Shown here: positions 48,614-57,972 of the stretch, one piece after another
Position numbering within the stretch: the first letter of the stretch is position 1
Layout: each line of letters starts with the position of its first letter
NCBI GenBank assembly: GCA_015232865.1
Contig: JADFYU010000002.1
Location: 82,181 to 146,180 of the forward strand
Source: Magnetococcales bacterium
GTDB lineage: Bacteria; Pseudomonadota; Magnetococcia; Magnetococcales; UBA8363
Length of the DNA stretch: 64,000 nucleotides
Direction: 5' to 3'
The notes under the pieces: model-generated
Databases searched by the model: none
What the model was told of the DNA's origin: nothing
The model's input: only the letters and a program-made list of their open reading frames with translations
Position numbers and translations under genes: made by a program

Positions 48614-49005
48614 GATCTGCTCCTTGTGTAATTCCCAAAAATTTTACTTAGCCTGCACAAAATAGCTTTTTAGTCACGTAAAACCACTCATAATCAACTA
48701 GGATCTGTCTCGTGTAAAGGGGCTGTGAAACGACGAGAGTCGGCTATCGGATGGGTTGACTGGACAAAATCGGTAAAAATGCCCTTTTAAAATGAAAAAA
48801 TATGTATGATCGTATCATTTTCACCTGACAAGCCAATTGATTCCTGACAAGCCAATTGATTGCACGCTGATCCCTGAGTGTCGAATCCGGCGTAATCCAT
48901 CAATCTTCCGTACTCTAATGGAAAGCGCGTCTCTTGACCAGTTAATATGGTGTCGAATTTTCTCAGGTCAAGCAGATTCTGATTCGGGTCGGTTTGAGGC
49001 GAGAG
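48614..49005. other. Intergenic region upstream of hflK
   Basis: About 390 bases between trmJ and hflK, both on the minus strand, so it holds the hflK promoter. It contains a 19-bp tandem duplication at 48824-48861 and a partial dispersed repeat at 48881-48890 (TCGAATCCGG). Nothing else recognisable is seen. Confidence 0.5.
48824..48861 (+). repeat. 19-bp tandem duplication
   Basis: CCTGACAAGCCAATTGATT occurs twice head to tail (48824-48842 and 48843-48861) with no change. Such an exact duplication suggests a recent slippage event. Confidence 0.85.
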
Positions 49006-49761
49006 TCAGCGATTCTTCTCTCTTTTTTTGTGAGAGACGGTTTCACTGAGAATGCCTCGCAAAATAGCCACCTCCCGTGTGTCCAGCCCGGCGCGATGAT
49101 AGATCGCCTTCAGGCTGCCCATCATGTGTTTTTTTTGTTTGGGTTTGATGAATTCGATTGCGATCAACGTCTCTTCCAGGTGTGTGAAAAACCGTTCCAA
49201 CGCGCTGGCTGAGGCGAGAGGGGCGTGGTTTTTCGGATTTTCGCAAACCTGGGTACGTCCCCGATTCATTCCCAGCATCATTTCATAGGTGGTGATCAAT
49301 ACCGCCTGAGCCAGATTTAACGATCCCATGGTGCCGGCTGTCGGAATGTTGCAGAGCAGGTCAGCCCGTTCGATATCGATACTTTCCAATCCGGTTCGTT
49401 CGGTTCCAAACAGAATGCCGATTCGGGTCTTGGGACGTTGTTGAGCCGCCAGAAGATGGCCGCCCAACTCCCGTGGAGTGACCAGGAGTTGTCTCTGGCC
49501 CCGGTTTCGATTGGTGGTGGCGACAATATAGTTCAAATCGGCCAGGGCGGAGCTGATGTCAGGAAAAACGGTCGCTTTTTCCAAAACGCCAATCCCGCCA
49601 GCGGCAAATTCGACCGCTTGTGGGTGGGGGAACTGTCTGGGATTGATCAGCCGTAATTGCTCCAATCCCATGTTGGCCATGGCCCGAGCCGCCGCTCCGA
49701 CATTGCCGGCATGGGCGGGACGGTCCAAAATTATGATTGGTTGTGGGTTGACAACATCCAT
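49006..49761 (-). CDS. trmJ: tRNA (Cm32/Um32) methyltransferase TrmJ
   Basis: 251 residues of the SPOUT/TrmH class. It has LDRPAHAGNVGAAARAMANMG near the start, VATTNRNRG, the SAM-binding knot ILFGTERTGL and PTAGTMGSLNLAQAV. These and the C-terminal KAIYHRAGLDTREVAILRGI are TrmJ-like, though a general SpoU-type assignment would be safer without alignment. It methylates ribose 32 of tRNAs. It runs minus-strand upstream of hflK. Confidence 0.88.
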   Translation of the reverse strand: MDVVNPQPIIILDRPAHAGNVGAAARAMANMGLEQLRLINPRQFPHPQAVEFAAGGIGVLEKATVFPDISSALADLNYIVATTNRNRGQRQLLVTPRELGGHLLAAQQRPKTRIGILFGTERTGLESIDIERADLLCNIPTAGTMGSLNLAQAVLITTYEMMLGMNRGRTQVCENPKNHAPLASASALERFFTHLEETLIAIEFIKPKQKKHMMGSLKAIYHRAGLDTREVAILRGILSETVSHKKREKNR

Positions 49762-50201
49762 CGGCGCGACTCTTTTCAGGTCAGGAGTGAATCATTCTGT
49801 TTTGCGACAGGATTGCCAGGACGATCTGTACGCCACCGCTTTCGTATTCGAGTGCAATGTCAACGTATTGGTTGCTGAAAAAGAAACGGTTTTTTCAGGA
49901 AAAACGGACGCCCGGGATTTGTACACTTCATGATCACTTATATCAACCGGGAATCGGCAGCTATTTCAACGGTTGCCCTCTCTTGTAAAGGTTTGGATTT
50001 TAGAAAAACCATTTATTATTCAGCTCTGAACCGATGCGCAGATCGGCCAGAAAAGAGTGGTAAACGTGTTGACAAACCTTTCCTTAACCGATAATCCAGT
50101 CCATTATAGCACCGGGGAATTCTGGATTTTTTGACGAATTGGGGTTGTGTCGCCTGCCCATACAGATCCAGAATTCGATTTGGATCGTGAATGGTTGGAT
50201 A
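49762..50201. other. Intergenic region between divergent trmJ and the FGE-fold gene
   Basis: About 440 bases. It must contain promoters in both directions. A GTG at 49788 begins a 48-codon frame to 49933 that I do not support, because it has no recognisable motif and only a poor ribosome-binding site. Confidence 0.45.
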
Positions 50202-51071
50202 ATGAGGGAAAAGAGTCAATTGTTTGTGAAGAAAAGAAATATTGGTACAAAACCCATGGCCAGGGTCAAGCCTCCAGAGGGGCAACGCTCTGCCGTTTCC
50301 GTTTTTTTCTCCCGCTTGGAGCTTGGGAAAAGCCTTATTTTCGGATTGATTTTTATGGCGGCTGCAACCATCGGATGGGGGGTGATGTCATTTGTCCAGG
50401 AAAGTAAAAAGCAAACGGCGTGGCAATCCTGTCTGATCGAACAGCGGGATGGCGCTCTCTATCCGCAGATGGAAGAGATTCCAGCCGGTATCTATCATCT
50501 TTCCGGTTCTCTGATCGGAGACGGGGATAATCGTCAATTGACCGCAGCCATTCAATCTCCCTTCCTGATTCAATCCGAAGAGGTGACAAGGCTCCAGTTT
50601 CGTAAATATGTGGATTACGTCAATACATTGCCGGCCGGAAAAGAGAAGGATCGATTGCTGGTCCGGTTGGGCGTTCAGTGGAAAAAAGGCGGAACCAGCC
50701 ATCAATCGGTCAATGCAATCTCCTGGGAAGGCGCTTGGGATTATGCCCACTGGTTGGCATTGAAGACCGGTTGTTCCTACGATATTCCTTCTCAATCAGA
50801 GTGGATTGCCACCATCAGTTATCTTCAATCACGGGATCAAGTCCAACTGGATGGTTCCGCCCCCCTTTCCGGCCCTCTGAAAAATTTGCTTTGGGGGGTG
50901 CGGGAGTGGTCACGCAGCCGTTGTAGTTCTGGATATTATCTACTTGGCCGGGATGATTTGACTTCGGGTTTTAGTGAAAACCAATCCATCTGTATGCCGG
51001 CCATGTTTTCCATCGCTGGATTTCGTGTGGTCTTGAACCTGGTTGCTGCTCAAAATGTCAATCAAAACTGA
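50202..51071 (+). CDS. Membrane-anchored formylglycine-generating-enzyme-fold protein (TagR-like)
   Basis: About 289 residues from ATG 50202. A basic cytoplasmic stretch and one membrane helix (about 43-64; SLIFGLIFMAAATIGWGVMS) anchor a periplasmic domain of the FGE-sulfatase/SUMF1 fold. It shows FLIQSEEVTRLQFRKYVDYV, the VNAISWEGAWDYAHWL core, YDIPSQSEWIATISY, a short GVREWSR turn and FRVVLNL at the end. The catalytic cysteines of true formylglycine enzymes are not evident. In type VI systems TagR has this fold and acts in the periplasm on PpkA. A signal-sensing rather than enzymatic role is therefore likely here. GTG 50187 and ATG 50256 are other possible starts. Confidence 0.8.
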   Translation: MREKSQLFVKKRNIGTKPMARVKPPEGQRSAVSVFFSRLELGKSLIFGLIFMAAATIGWGVMSFVQESKKQTAWQSCLIEQRDGALYPQMEEIPAGIYHLSGSLIGDGDNRQLTAAIQSPFLIQSEEVTRLQFRKYVDYVNTLPAGKEKDRLLVRLGVQWKKGGTSHQSVNAISWEGAWDYAHWLALKTGCSYDIPSQSEWIATISYLQSRDQVQLDGSAPLSGPLKNLLWGVREWSRSRCSSGYYLLGRDDLTSGFSENQSICMPAMFSIAGFRVVLNLVAAQNVNQN

Positions 51072-51115
51072 GTTTGGCCCTAATTGTGCTTTAATTTGCG
51101 AGTTGAGATGATTTT

Positions 51116-53794
51116 ATGCTAATAAACGACAAAACCTTGGAACCGCAAAAGGATGGGGGGTCTATAGCTGTGAAAACTCGGTTGAATAAGTTTTCTCTCT
51201 TAATTGTGACTGTAATCGGTCTGTTATTTGGGACGTCAGTGTCTGAATCTGCTGAAAAAGATTCACAATTTGGCCATTGTGGTGCCTATGATTTTTCCCG
51301 GTTTTATCAGGGAGAAAAATTACAGTGGGCCGGTTTGGTTCGAGTTCTTCGTCAGGATGCCTCCCTGTTTTCCGCAAAAGGGGGGGAGAAACCCGAGGGA
51401 TTTTTGATCTTCAACCAGCATGCTGAAGTTTTGGCGGAGCAGGGGGATTGGATCAAAGTTCATGCGCTTCGCTATAAAGGTCATCAAGAGATGACCGGGT
51501 GGATGAAGAAAAAAGATTTGCTCTGTCGGGATCAGCCGGTCAAAGGCGATTCGGGTCTGGAGATGAAGTTCTTCATCAAGACCAACATGGTTGCCCGTGG
51601 AAAAGACCAGGCTCCTCCGACTGTACAGGTCTACCAGGACCCGGAGATGAAGGATTGTGTCGGTGGACAGGGTAACTGCCGGGAAGGGGCCTCGCGGTTC
51701 CATATGTATTTTGTCTTTGACCAAAACGAAGAAGCCTATCTGCTGGCTGACCGATTTCGTCTGGAAGAGGATGATACGGTTCTGGGTTGGGTAAGCAAGG
51801 ACGATGGTTTCTTGTGGAATAACGCCTTCAGTATCCGGCCGCGGGAAGATCTGCTGACCCCGGATGGACAGGCCGCCGGCACCATCTGTACCTATGAAAA
51901 TCTTAGTGATGCCGTCTCCCGCAACCAAACAAAATGCAGCCCGGTTCAAGGGGGCAATACCTGGTTCAAATCGGCCTTGCGCATTCCCGTCCTGGAGATG
52001 GTCGATAGCAAAAACCGTCACATCTCCCCAACCGGTCTGGGTGGAACCGTCAATCAACGGCGCTTTTTCAAAGTCGCTCTGGCTCGTCCCGGCTTGGTCG
52101 GTCGGCGGGTGAGTGACGATAAGATTGCCATTTCAACCGGGCTGGCTTCACAAATCATTCCGGGTTTCAAGAGTTATGAATCTCTCTCCTCCAAGAAAAA
52201 TGTCGATATTTTCTTCCTTCTCGATGCGACCGCCAGTATGGAGCCGGTTTTTGATGCGGTTCGGGGTACGGATAAAAAACGGGGCGTCATTCAAGAGATC
52301 ATCGAAGATCTGAAAAATGTTCAAGGGTTCAAGGAGACTCAGTTCAGGTTTGGTTTCCGGGTCTATCGAGATCCCTATGCCGATAAACTGTTTCCTAATG
52401 GTTTGGGCGATGGTGTCGGAGAGGGGCACCCTCTTCCCAGTTCGTGTAATCTGGGTCCGTTGGAGCAGGGCGAGGCCTATAATTCATTTCAGTCGGCCAT
52501 TACCGACGTTCGGGTCTCTGAGAGTGACACCTCGGACGACTATCAGGAAAATCTTTACGGTGGTCTGGCTCAAGTCCTGGAAAAGGATATCGTCTCCTGT
52601 CCCGACCATCTGAAAATTCTCTTTGTCATCGGTGATAACGGTTATAAATCGATCGTTGGAAAACGGCTGGTCAAATACAAAAATCCGTACAATCGCGAAA
52701 CCCTGGTTGACCTGTTAAAGAGTGGGATCAAGGGAAGTAACATCATTCCGTTTTTCATCCAGACGCCCTCTCGTGCTGAAGGGGTTAGCCATCCCGTAGC
52801 CTATCGCAGAGCCTATGATCAATTTACCGAGCAGACCAAGTATCTGCTGCAAAACAGCTTGCCACCCAACTCGTTTTTTGGCGAACACGCTTTGCGTATG
52901 GATGAAGATCGGATGGTGGATCGTTTGGTCTCAACCGTCGAAAAGCTGGGTAGCAGTGAGCTGATTGATGAAATTATCCTGGATGTTCGTGGCGGGGCCG
53001 CTCTGAGTGCCGTCATTGAGCGGTTGCGGCGGGAGCGCATTGATATTCCGGGTGTCTACTGGCATATTCTCAAGCAGGGAGCCTGTGGAGAGTTGGGTGA
53101 CCAGTGTGAAAACCGGGTCTTCGATACGACGCGCATCGGTTATGTCGAAGCCGACGATAAAGTGATCGAAGAGTTGTGGGTAAGCAGTAGCGCCCTCTCT
53201 TCCTGGATTCGCATCTTGCGTGGGTTCGAAGGTTATTTTGACCTGCCCGAATCTCAACTGCGTCGGGCCTTGATCAGTGCCATGATTCTGGGTTTGCAAC
53301 AGGAGATCCGCCGTCCGCCTATCGATGTCTCTGGAGAGACTCCGGCTGAGTATGCTCAACGTCGGGGCGGATTACCGGTTCGCAGCCATAGCCCACTTTT
53401 GAGTTACAATGTCAACGCCCTCTCCGCCGAAAGAATGGATCGCAACAAGGATGGTCGATTGATTGTCTTGGATCACAACAAAAATCCGCTTTTGGATAAA
53501 GAGGGTAACGAGATTTCTGCTGTTCCCGCATGCGAGCTGCGTCGGCTGGCGTTGTGGGCCATTAAATCCAAGGAGATGTTGGAGATTGTTGAACAGGATT
53601 TTAAACGTCCCACTTTTGAAGTTCTTCCCTATGAATCAAGGCGTTGCCCGGATGCTACCCAGAATGGGCGCGCTTTGATGCGTATAAACGGATCGATTCA
53701 ACGCACACCGTTGGGGCCGGATAAATCGTATCGTTTTGCCCATACGTTTGGGGGGCGCAGAGGTTATTGGATTCCTCAGGAATATCTGCCATGA
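51116..53794 (+). CDS. Exported von Willebrand factor A domain protein (PpkA-VWA-like)
   Basis: 892 residues from ATG 51116. A GTG at 51170 would place the signal peptide (KFSLLIVTVIGLLFG, ending SESA) at the very N-terminus and may be the true start. The N-terminal half has two SH3-like segments (LIFNQHAEVLAEQGDWIKVH; VLGWVSKDDGFLW). A VWA domain follows from about residue 360, with the metal-site motif DATAS in FFLLDATASMEPVFD and FGFRVYRDPY, then LKILFVIGDNG. The form resembles the periplasmic VWA domain of the type VI kinase PpkA, but no kinase domain is present. The C-terminal 250 residues are unassigned. The stop overlaps the next start by four bases. Confidence 0.82.
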   Translation: MLINDKTLEPQKDGGSIAVKTRLNKFSLLIVTVIGLLFGTSVSESAEKDSQFGHCGAYDFSRFYQGEKLQWAGLVRVLRQDASLFSAKGGEKPEGFLIFNQHAEVLAEQGDWIKVHALRYKGHQEMTGWMKKKDLLCRDQPVKGDSGLEMKFFIKTNMVARGKDQAPPTVQVYQDPEMKDCVGGQGNCREGASRFHMYFVFDQNEEAYLLADRFRLEEDDTVLGWVSKDDGFLWNNAFSIRPREDLLTPDGQAAGTICTYENLSDAVSRNQTKCSPVQGGNTWFKSALRIPVLEMVDSKNRHISPTGLGGTVNQRRFFKVALARPGLVGRRVSDDKIAISTGLASQIIPGFKSYESLSSKKNVDIFFLLDATASMEPVFDAVRGTDKKRGVIQEIIEDLKNVQGFKETQFRFGFRVYRDPYADKLFPNGLGDGVGEGHPLPSSCNLGPLEQGEAYNSFQSAITDVRVSESDTSDDYQENLYGGLAQVLEKDIVSCPDHLKILFVIGDNGYKSIVGKRLVKYKNPYNRETLVDLLKSGIKGSNIIPFFIQTPSRAEGVSHPVAYRRAYDQFTEQTKYLLQNSLPPNSFFGEHALRMDEDRMVDRLVSTVEKLGSSELIDEIILDVRGGAALSAVIERLRRERIDIPGVYWHILKQGACGELGDQCENRVFDTTRIGYVEADDKVIEELWVSSSALSSWIRILRGFEGYFDLPESQLRRALISAMILGLQQEIRRPPIDVSGETPAEYAQRRGGLPVRSHSPLLSYNVNALSAERMDRNKDGRLIVLDHNKNPLLDKEGNEISAVPACELRRLALWAIKSKEMLEIVEQDFKRPTFEVLPYESRRCPDATQNGRALMRINGSIQRTPLGPDKSYRFAHTFGGRRGYWIPQEYLP

Positions 53795-54585
53795 AATGGG
53801 GCGTTCAAGTTCGGGCCGCCAATGTGGGATGGGGGAGTGCCTTTGACCTTCATGTCGGGGGGTTGAAACTGGAGGCGGGTGAGATTTCAGGCCGCTTGCC
53901 TGTTTTAGGGCGAAGCGGAAGCGGTAAAAGTACCCTTTTGTACCTGATGACTTTTTTGAAAAAGCCCAGCGATGGTTGGGTAAGGTGGGTTTTCCCGGAT
54001 GGTAATCGAGCCTCTTGGGGACCACGGGGGCTGGATGCCAAAGCCTCCACCCTCTCCCTGACCGATATCCGACGCCGCTGTTTTGGTTTTGCCTATCAGA
54101 ACAGTACCCTGACCCCCTATCTTCGGGTTCGGGAGAACCTCCGCTATCCGCTGGAGTTGTTGGGTGGGATGACCAATGAGGAGATGGATCGCCGGGTATA
54201 TGCCGCCATGGATCGGGTTCTCTTGCGCGATAAGAGCGGCATTCGTATCGAGGATACCACCGCCGAGGAGTTTTTGGAGCGTTATCCCAACGAACTGTCC
54301 GGCGGGCAGTTCCAGCGGGTCGCTCTGGCTCAGGCCATGATCCATGATCCACATGTCTTGTTTGCCGACGAACCAACCGGAAATCTGGACTCAGAAACAC
54401 GTCGGGAGGTGATGGGGTTGGTTGATCGGTGGTTGGCCAAGGGGGACCGTCTGGTCATCTGGGTCACCCACCACCAATCTGATGCGTTGGACCCCAAAGT
54501 CAGTCATTGGTTGATGGTCTCCAACAACCGCTGTCACTTGCGTCTGAAAGGTGGAAAAAAACAAGAAGAAGGAACCGGAAGATAA
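53791..54585 (+). CDS. ABC transporter ATPase (LolD/MacB/TagT-like)
   Basis: 264 residues. Walker A is GRSGSGKSTLL, the Q-loop is GFAYQNSTLTPYLRVRENL, the signature is LSGGQFQRVALAQAM, Walker B with LFADEPTGNLD, and an H-loop WVTHHQSDAL. The ADEPTGNLD form is the LolD/MacB/FtsE class, which works by mechanotransmission rather than transport through a pore. ATG 53791 overlaps the VWA stop; its own stop overlaps the permease start. It is the presumed partner of the next gene. Confidence 0.92.
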   Translation: MKWGVQVRAANVGWGSAFDLHVGGLKLEAGEISGRLPVLGRSGSGKSTLLYLMTFLKKPSDGWVRWVFPDGNRASWGPRGLDAKASTLSLTDIRRRCFGFAYQNSTLTPYLRVRENLRYPLELLGGMTNEEMDRRVYAAMDRVLLRDKSGIRIEDTTAEEFLERYPNELSGGQFQRVALAQAMIHDPHVLFADEPTGNLDSETRREVMGLVDRWLAKGDRLVIWVTHHQSDALDPKVSHWLMVSNNRCHLRLKGGKKQEEGTGR

Positions 54586-56477
54586 TGTCAGAAAAGTCCA
54601 GGATGGGGACGAGCAGCAACGGATCGAAAAAATGGCTGCCGGTTTGGGTTTCTCTTGGGTCGCGTTCTTATTGGCGATCCTTCATTTGCGGACGTTTTGG
54701 CTGTTCCGGCGGTGGTCGTGATTTTGCCTGGCTCTCTCTCTTGTTGGCGTTGGTCTTGAGTATGGCTCTGCTTCTGGTCGGAACCCGTGCGGGTCTTCTG
54801 GAGCGGTTTACCGATGCCTTGCTCGGAACGTTACGTCCTTACGGTGTACCGGTTTGGGCCAAAGCCCACTGGCAGAATCACGACGGCATTCAGTTTGGTC
54901 TGTTGGACCAACTCAAGGCTCTTGAAAAACGGTTGCCGGGAGAGGATTTTGGCATTACCGTCCACCCTTATCGACGTTTGGCCAACAGTACGCCAAACGT
55001 CTCCCTGCCCGGCGAGGATATCTGGGATTCCGGCATACCGCTGTTGGGTTGGGCGGTCTATCCGCAAGATCCTCTGTGGCAGTTGGAGCAGGATAGTAAC
55101 GCCAAGAGGTCCGATTTCATGCCTGGCGAGACCAACTGGCAGGGGCTTCCTTTGACGATTGTGTTGAGTGAGACGCTTTTTCAAAGCCAGTTCAACTATA
55201 CTGCCTACCGAAATCGTATCCAGCCCCTTTTGATCGAGAAAAAATTACGACGGCTTCCGAACAGTTTGCCCGGTGGCTCCATACGCCAGGTTTTGGACAC
55301 GCTTTGGATGAAGGTGCAGGTCGGTGATCGGGAGGAGTTGATTCCATTTAAAACCCGTTGGGTTCACCATATTCCATCCATGGAAAAGGTCTCTTATCTG
55401 TTCCCGCTCACCACGTACAATGCATTATTGGCCGCCTATCATTTTCCTGATATTCGCTATAATCCCATCACTCAGGGGCGCGGTGACGATTTGAGCGCCG
55501 CTCGATTGGTTTCCTCCATATATCCAACCAAAGCCATTGGTTCGTACGCGCTTTGTGTGCAGCGCGAAATCCTACGCAGCGGTTTGAACGCCCTGCCGGA
55601 GGTGGCGAGCGATCGTTGTCCCAAACCGGAATTGCCTTCTGGATTGGGGGATATTAACGGCAAGCGGCAGGAGGAGGCGTGGGATACTCTGAATCATGAC
55701 GATCAGAACCGTCTCTGGCTTCCCTGTCATCGTCTGCCTCAGGATAACGCTTTGCGTCGGGCTCTTTGCCCGCAATGGCGGGAAAGCTCCGATGGTTCGA
55801 CCATCTATGTTCCGTGGGACGTGACCGGATATGGAACGGCGTTTGAGGCCATACATGTCTATGTGCCCGATCCGACAAAATTGACAAAGGGAATCAATGC
55901 CCTGTTGGCTCTACGTACCGAGGAGTCGGCCCGAGCTTTAAATATCCACCCCATGTATCGGGATGCTCTCAACCGCTTTAACTTGCTCAGTGATCTGCTT
56001 TCAACCATGGTTCCAGCCTATGCCTTGACCTTCGGTATTTTTCTCGGCGCGCTGTTGTTGGCTCAGATTGGGGCGTTGATCGGCCATCGACGCCATCATT
56101 ACGGCATTCTGCTGAGCCGTGGTATTACCTGGGCGGGCATTTATGCCAAGTTATTCTGGCAGATGGCCCTGGCCACTTTTACGGCGGGTGTTTTGGCTGT
56201 TTTTGCCATTATCCCGGGGCTGCGTTATCTTCTGGATGATGGTTTTAACTCCATCATCGTCGCCTATCGGGATCTGCTTCCGCCGGACTATCACTTTGAG
56301 GTTTTGCCCTTACCCTGGTTTCCGGTTGTGACGACTATTGCTGAGGTGTTTGCCGTTGTCATTCTCGTGACCGTGATCTTGCTCTTACGATTGCCGTTAA
56401 GAGGAAACACCGCCCCGTCCGATCTTTTGCACGGGGATGGTAGAGCACCTGGAAACAGCCGTCGAAAGGCACCTTAA
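54585..56477 (+). CDS. FtsX/MacB-like ABC permease with large periplasmic domain (TagS-like)
   Basis: About 630 residues from ATG 54585. One helix (about 46-66; WLSLLLALVLSMALLLVG) is followed by a periplasmic domain of about 400 residues. Three more helices lie near 477-500, 525-550 and 587-610. This four-helix plan with a large domain after the first helix is that of MacB, LolC/E and TagS permeases. Conserved features of the family in the last third include a coupling-helix-like GHRRHHYGILLSRGITW. It overlaps the ATPase gene (TAATG) and ends the cassette at a terminator. Confidence 0.85.
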   Translation: MSEKSRMGTSSNGSKKWLPVWVSLGSRSYWRSFICGRFGCSGGGRDFAWLSLLLALVLSMALLLVGTRAGLLERFTDALLGTLRPYGVPVWAKAHWQNHDGIQFGLLDQLKALEKRLPGEDFGITVHPYRRLANSTPNVSLPGEDIWDSGIPLLGWAVYPQDPLWQLEQDSNAKRSDFMPGETNWQGLPLTIVLSETLFQSQFNYTAYRNRIQPLLIEKKLRRLPNSLPGGSIRQVLDTLWMKVQVGDREELIPFKTRWVHHIPSMEKVSYLFPLTTYNALLAAYHFPDIRYNPITQGRGDDLSAARLVSSIYPTKAIGSYALCVQREILRSGLNALPEVASDRCPKPELPSGLGDINGKRQEEAWDTLNHDDQNRLWLPCHRLPQDNALRRALCPQWRESSDGSTIYVPWDVTGYGTAFEAIHVYVPDPTKLTKGINALLALRTEESARALNIHPMYRDALNRFNLLSDLLSTMVPAYALTFGIFLGALLLAQIGALIGHRRHHYGILLSRGITWAGIYAKLFWQMALATFTAGVLAVFAIIPGLRYLLDDGFNSIIVAYRDLLPPDYHFEVLPLPWFPVVTTIAEVFAVVILVTVILLLRLPLRGNTAPSDLLHGDGRAPGNSRRKAP

Positions 56478-56516
56478 CTCCAGAGTGCGCTCTGGATCTG
56501 TTTTGGGTTTTCATGA

Positions 56517-56550
56517 AAACCGGTCGATCATTTGGGACGACCGGTTTTTT
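56517..56550 (+). terminator. Rho-independent terminator after the Tag-like cassette
   Basis: A stem AAAACCGGTCG / CGACCGGTTTT with an 11-nt loop is followed by T-rich sequence. It is preceded by a small palindrome CCAGAG-TGCG-CTCTGG at 56480-56495. Confidence 0.88.
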
Positions 56551-56734
56551 GCTTTTACGGGGGTGAGCTAAACTGAAAAAAATGAATGTTGTATAGTAAA
56601 CTCTGGAAAAGAAAAGATGGTTCAGTTAGTATGAATCAGTTATGAACAATCTATGAGGAAGGTCAGATCAATCGAGTGAAGAATGAAGTTTATTGCCTGA
56701 ATTGTAATAATTTTTAGGCGTTTAAGGGGTTGGG

Positions 56735-57049
56735 ATGGGTAAGATTGAGCGTATAACCGTTGTGGTGGATCAAGATTTGGAAGATATCTTGCCAGGCTAT
56801 TTGAAAAATAGACGCAAAGATCTGATTGCCATTCCAAAAGCGCTGGAAGAGGGGGACTTCGATCTGATCCGTACCTTGGGACACCGAATGAAAGGATCTG
56901 GTTCGGGTTACGGATTTGCCCGGATTACCGAGATTGGCAAAGACCTGGAAGTGGCGGCAAAAAACAGTGAATCAGAACGTGTGATGGCGTTGAATTCAGA
57001 ATTGAAACTCTATCTGGACAGTGTTGACATTGTCTTTGAAGCACCTTGA
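56735..57049 (+). CDS. Histidine phosphotransfer (HPt) domain protein
   Basis: 104 residues, all one HPt helix bundle. The phospho-acceptor is His50 in LGHRMKGSGSGYGF, the HxxKG-type motif. AAGGGG lies five bases before ATG 56735. It precedes an OmpR-type regulator by 36 bp. It lacks an obvious hybrid kinase nearby, so its phosphate donor is encoded elsewhere. Confidence 0.92.
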   Translation: MGKIERITVVVDQDLEDILPGYLKNRRKDLIAIPKALEEGDFDLIRTLGHRMKGSGSGYGFARITEIGKDLEVAAKNSESERVMALNSELKLYLDSVDIVFEAP

Positions 57050-57085
57050 ACTTTGTCCCATTCAAAAAGGCATGATTAGGTCGAT

Positions 57086-57823
57086 ATGATGACATCTCCA
57101 GACCATATTCTCGTTGTTGATGATGACCCGGATATCTGTAATCTAGTCAGTGATTTTTTGGGAAAGAGCGGTTTTCGGGTAAGTGTCAGTACCAATGGCC
57201 GAGATTTTCAAGCGATTGTCGATCGCGAGGAGATTGACCTGATTGTCCTTGACCTGATGTTACCCGATGAAGATGGTTTGGTTTTGTGTCGGAATTTGCG
57301 TTCCCGTTCCAATATTCCGGTTATCATTCTCAGTGCCAGAGGTGGGGAGATGGACCGGATTATCGGTTTGGAGATGGGAGCCGATGACTACCTGCCTAAA
57401 CCGTTTCATCCTCGGGAGTTGTTGGCTCGGGTCAAGAGTGTTCTGCGGCGTAGCCGTTCCCTGCCGGACGGAACATCCGATTCAGAGCAAAATGCCAGTT
57501 ATCTCTTTGCCGGTTGGCGGTTGGACGTGCCAACCCGGCAGCTGTACTCCCCCGGTGGACAGAAAATTTTTTTGAGTGGTGGGGAGTTTGCGCTTCTAAC
57601 GGCCTTTCTTAACCACCCCAACCGGGTGTTGACCCGCGACCAACTGTTGGTTTTCTCTCATGGCCGTGAGATCGAGCCGTTTGACCGCACAATCGATATG
57701 CAGGTCAGTCGGCTCAGACGCCGCCTCAAAGATGACCCCAAAAGCCCCAGTTTGATTAAAACGGTACGAAGTGTCGGATATGTTTTTTCTGTTCGTGTCG
57801 AACGGGGAGCAGAGTCTGCATAA
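57086..57823 (+). CDS. OmpR/PhoB-family response regulator
   Basis: 245 residues. The receiver has DDDPD, Asp56 in IVLDLMLPDEDG, a T/S position (LSARGG) and the KPF motif. A winged-helix DNA-binding domain (about 145-238) contains LSGGEFALLTAFLNHPNRVLTRDQLL and SRLRRRLKDDP. It should bind DNA as a dimer. It follows the HPt gene closely; a phosphorelay between them is possible but not shown. Confidence 0.94.
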   Translation: MMTSPDHILVVDDDPDICNLVSDFLGKSGFRVSVSTNGRDFQAIVDREEIDLIVLDLMLPDEDGLVLCRNLRSRSNIPVIILSARGGEMDRIIGLEMGADDYLPKPFHPRELLARVKSVLRRSRSLPDGTSDSEQNASYLFAGWRLDVPTRQLYSPGGQKIFLSGGEFALLTAFLNHPNRVLTRDQLLVFSHGREIEPFDRTIDMQVSRLRRRLKDDPKSPSLIKTVRSVGYVFSVRVERGAESA

Positions 57824-57838
57824 GCCGAATCCAGGTTG
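57824..57838 (+). repeat. Copy of the dispersed repeat, best core
   Basis: GCCGAATCCAGGTTG begins right after the stop of the OmpR-type regulator. It is the clearest example of the core of the repeat family. Confidence 0.6.
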
Positions 57839-57972
57839 ATTGTCTATCGTCTGTTTTCAGGTGGATCGGATCTTTTTCTCCGTGGCTTGTCCGTAATCCA
57901 GTTCTCTTTTGAAAGCCAGACATTTTTTTTGATCTTCGGGGTAGCTGATCTCATTTTCAGTGAAAGAAAAGC

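Noticed and set aside
50202..51071. True formylglycine-generating sulfatase-activating enzyme
   Set aside because: The active-site cysteine pair is not visible and no sulfatase gene is nearby; a TagR-like non-enzymatic role fits the operon better.
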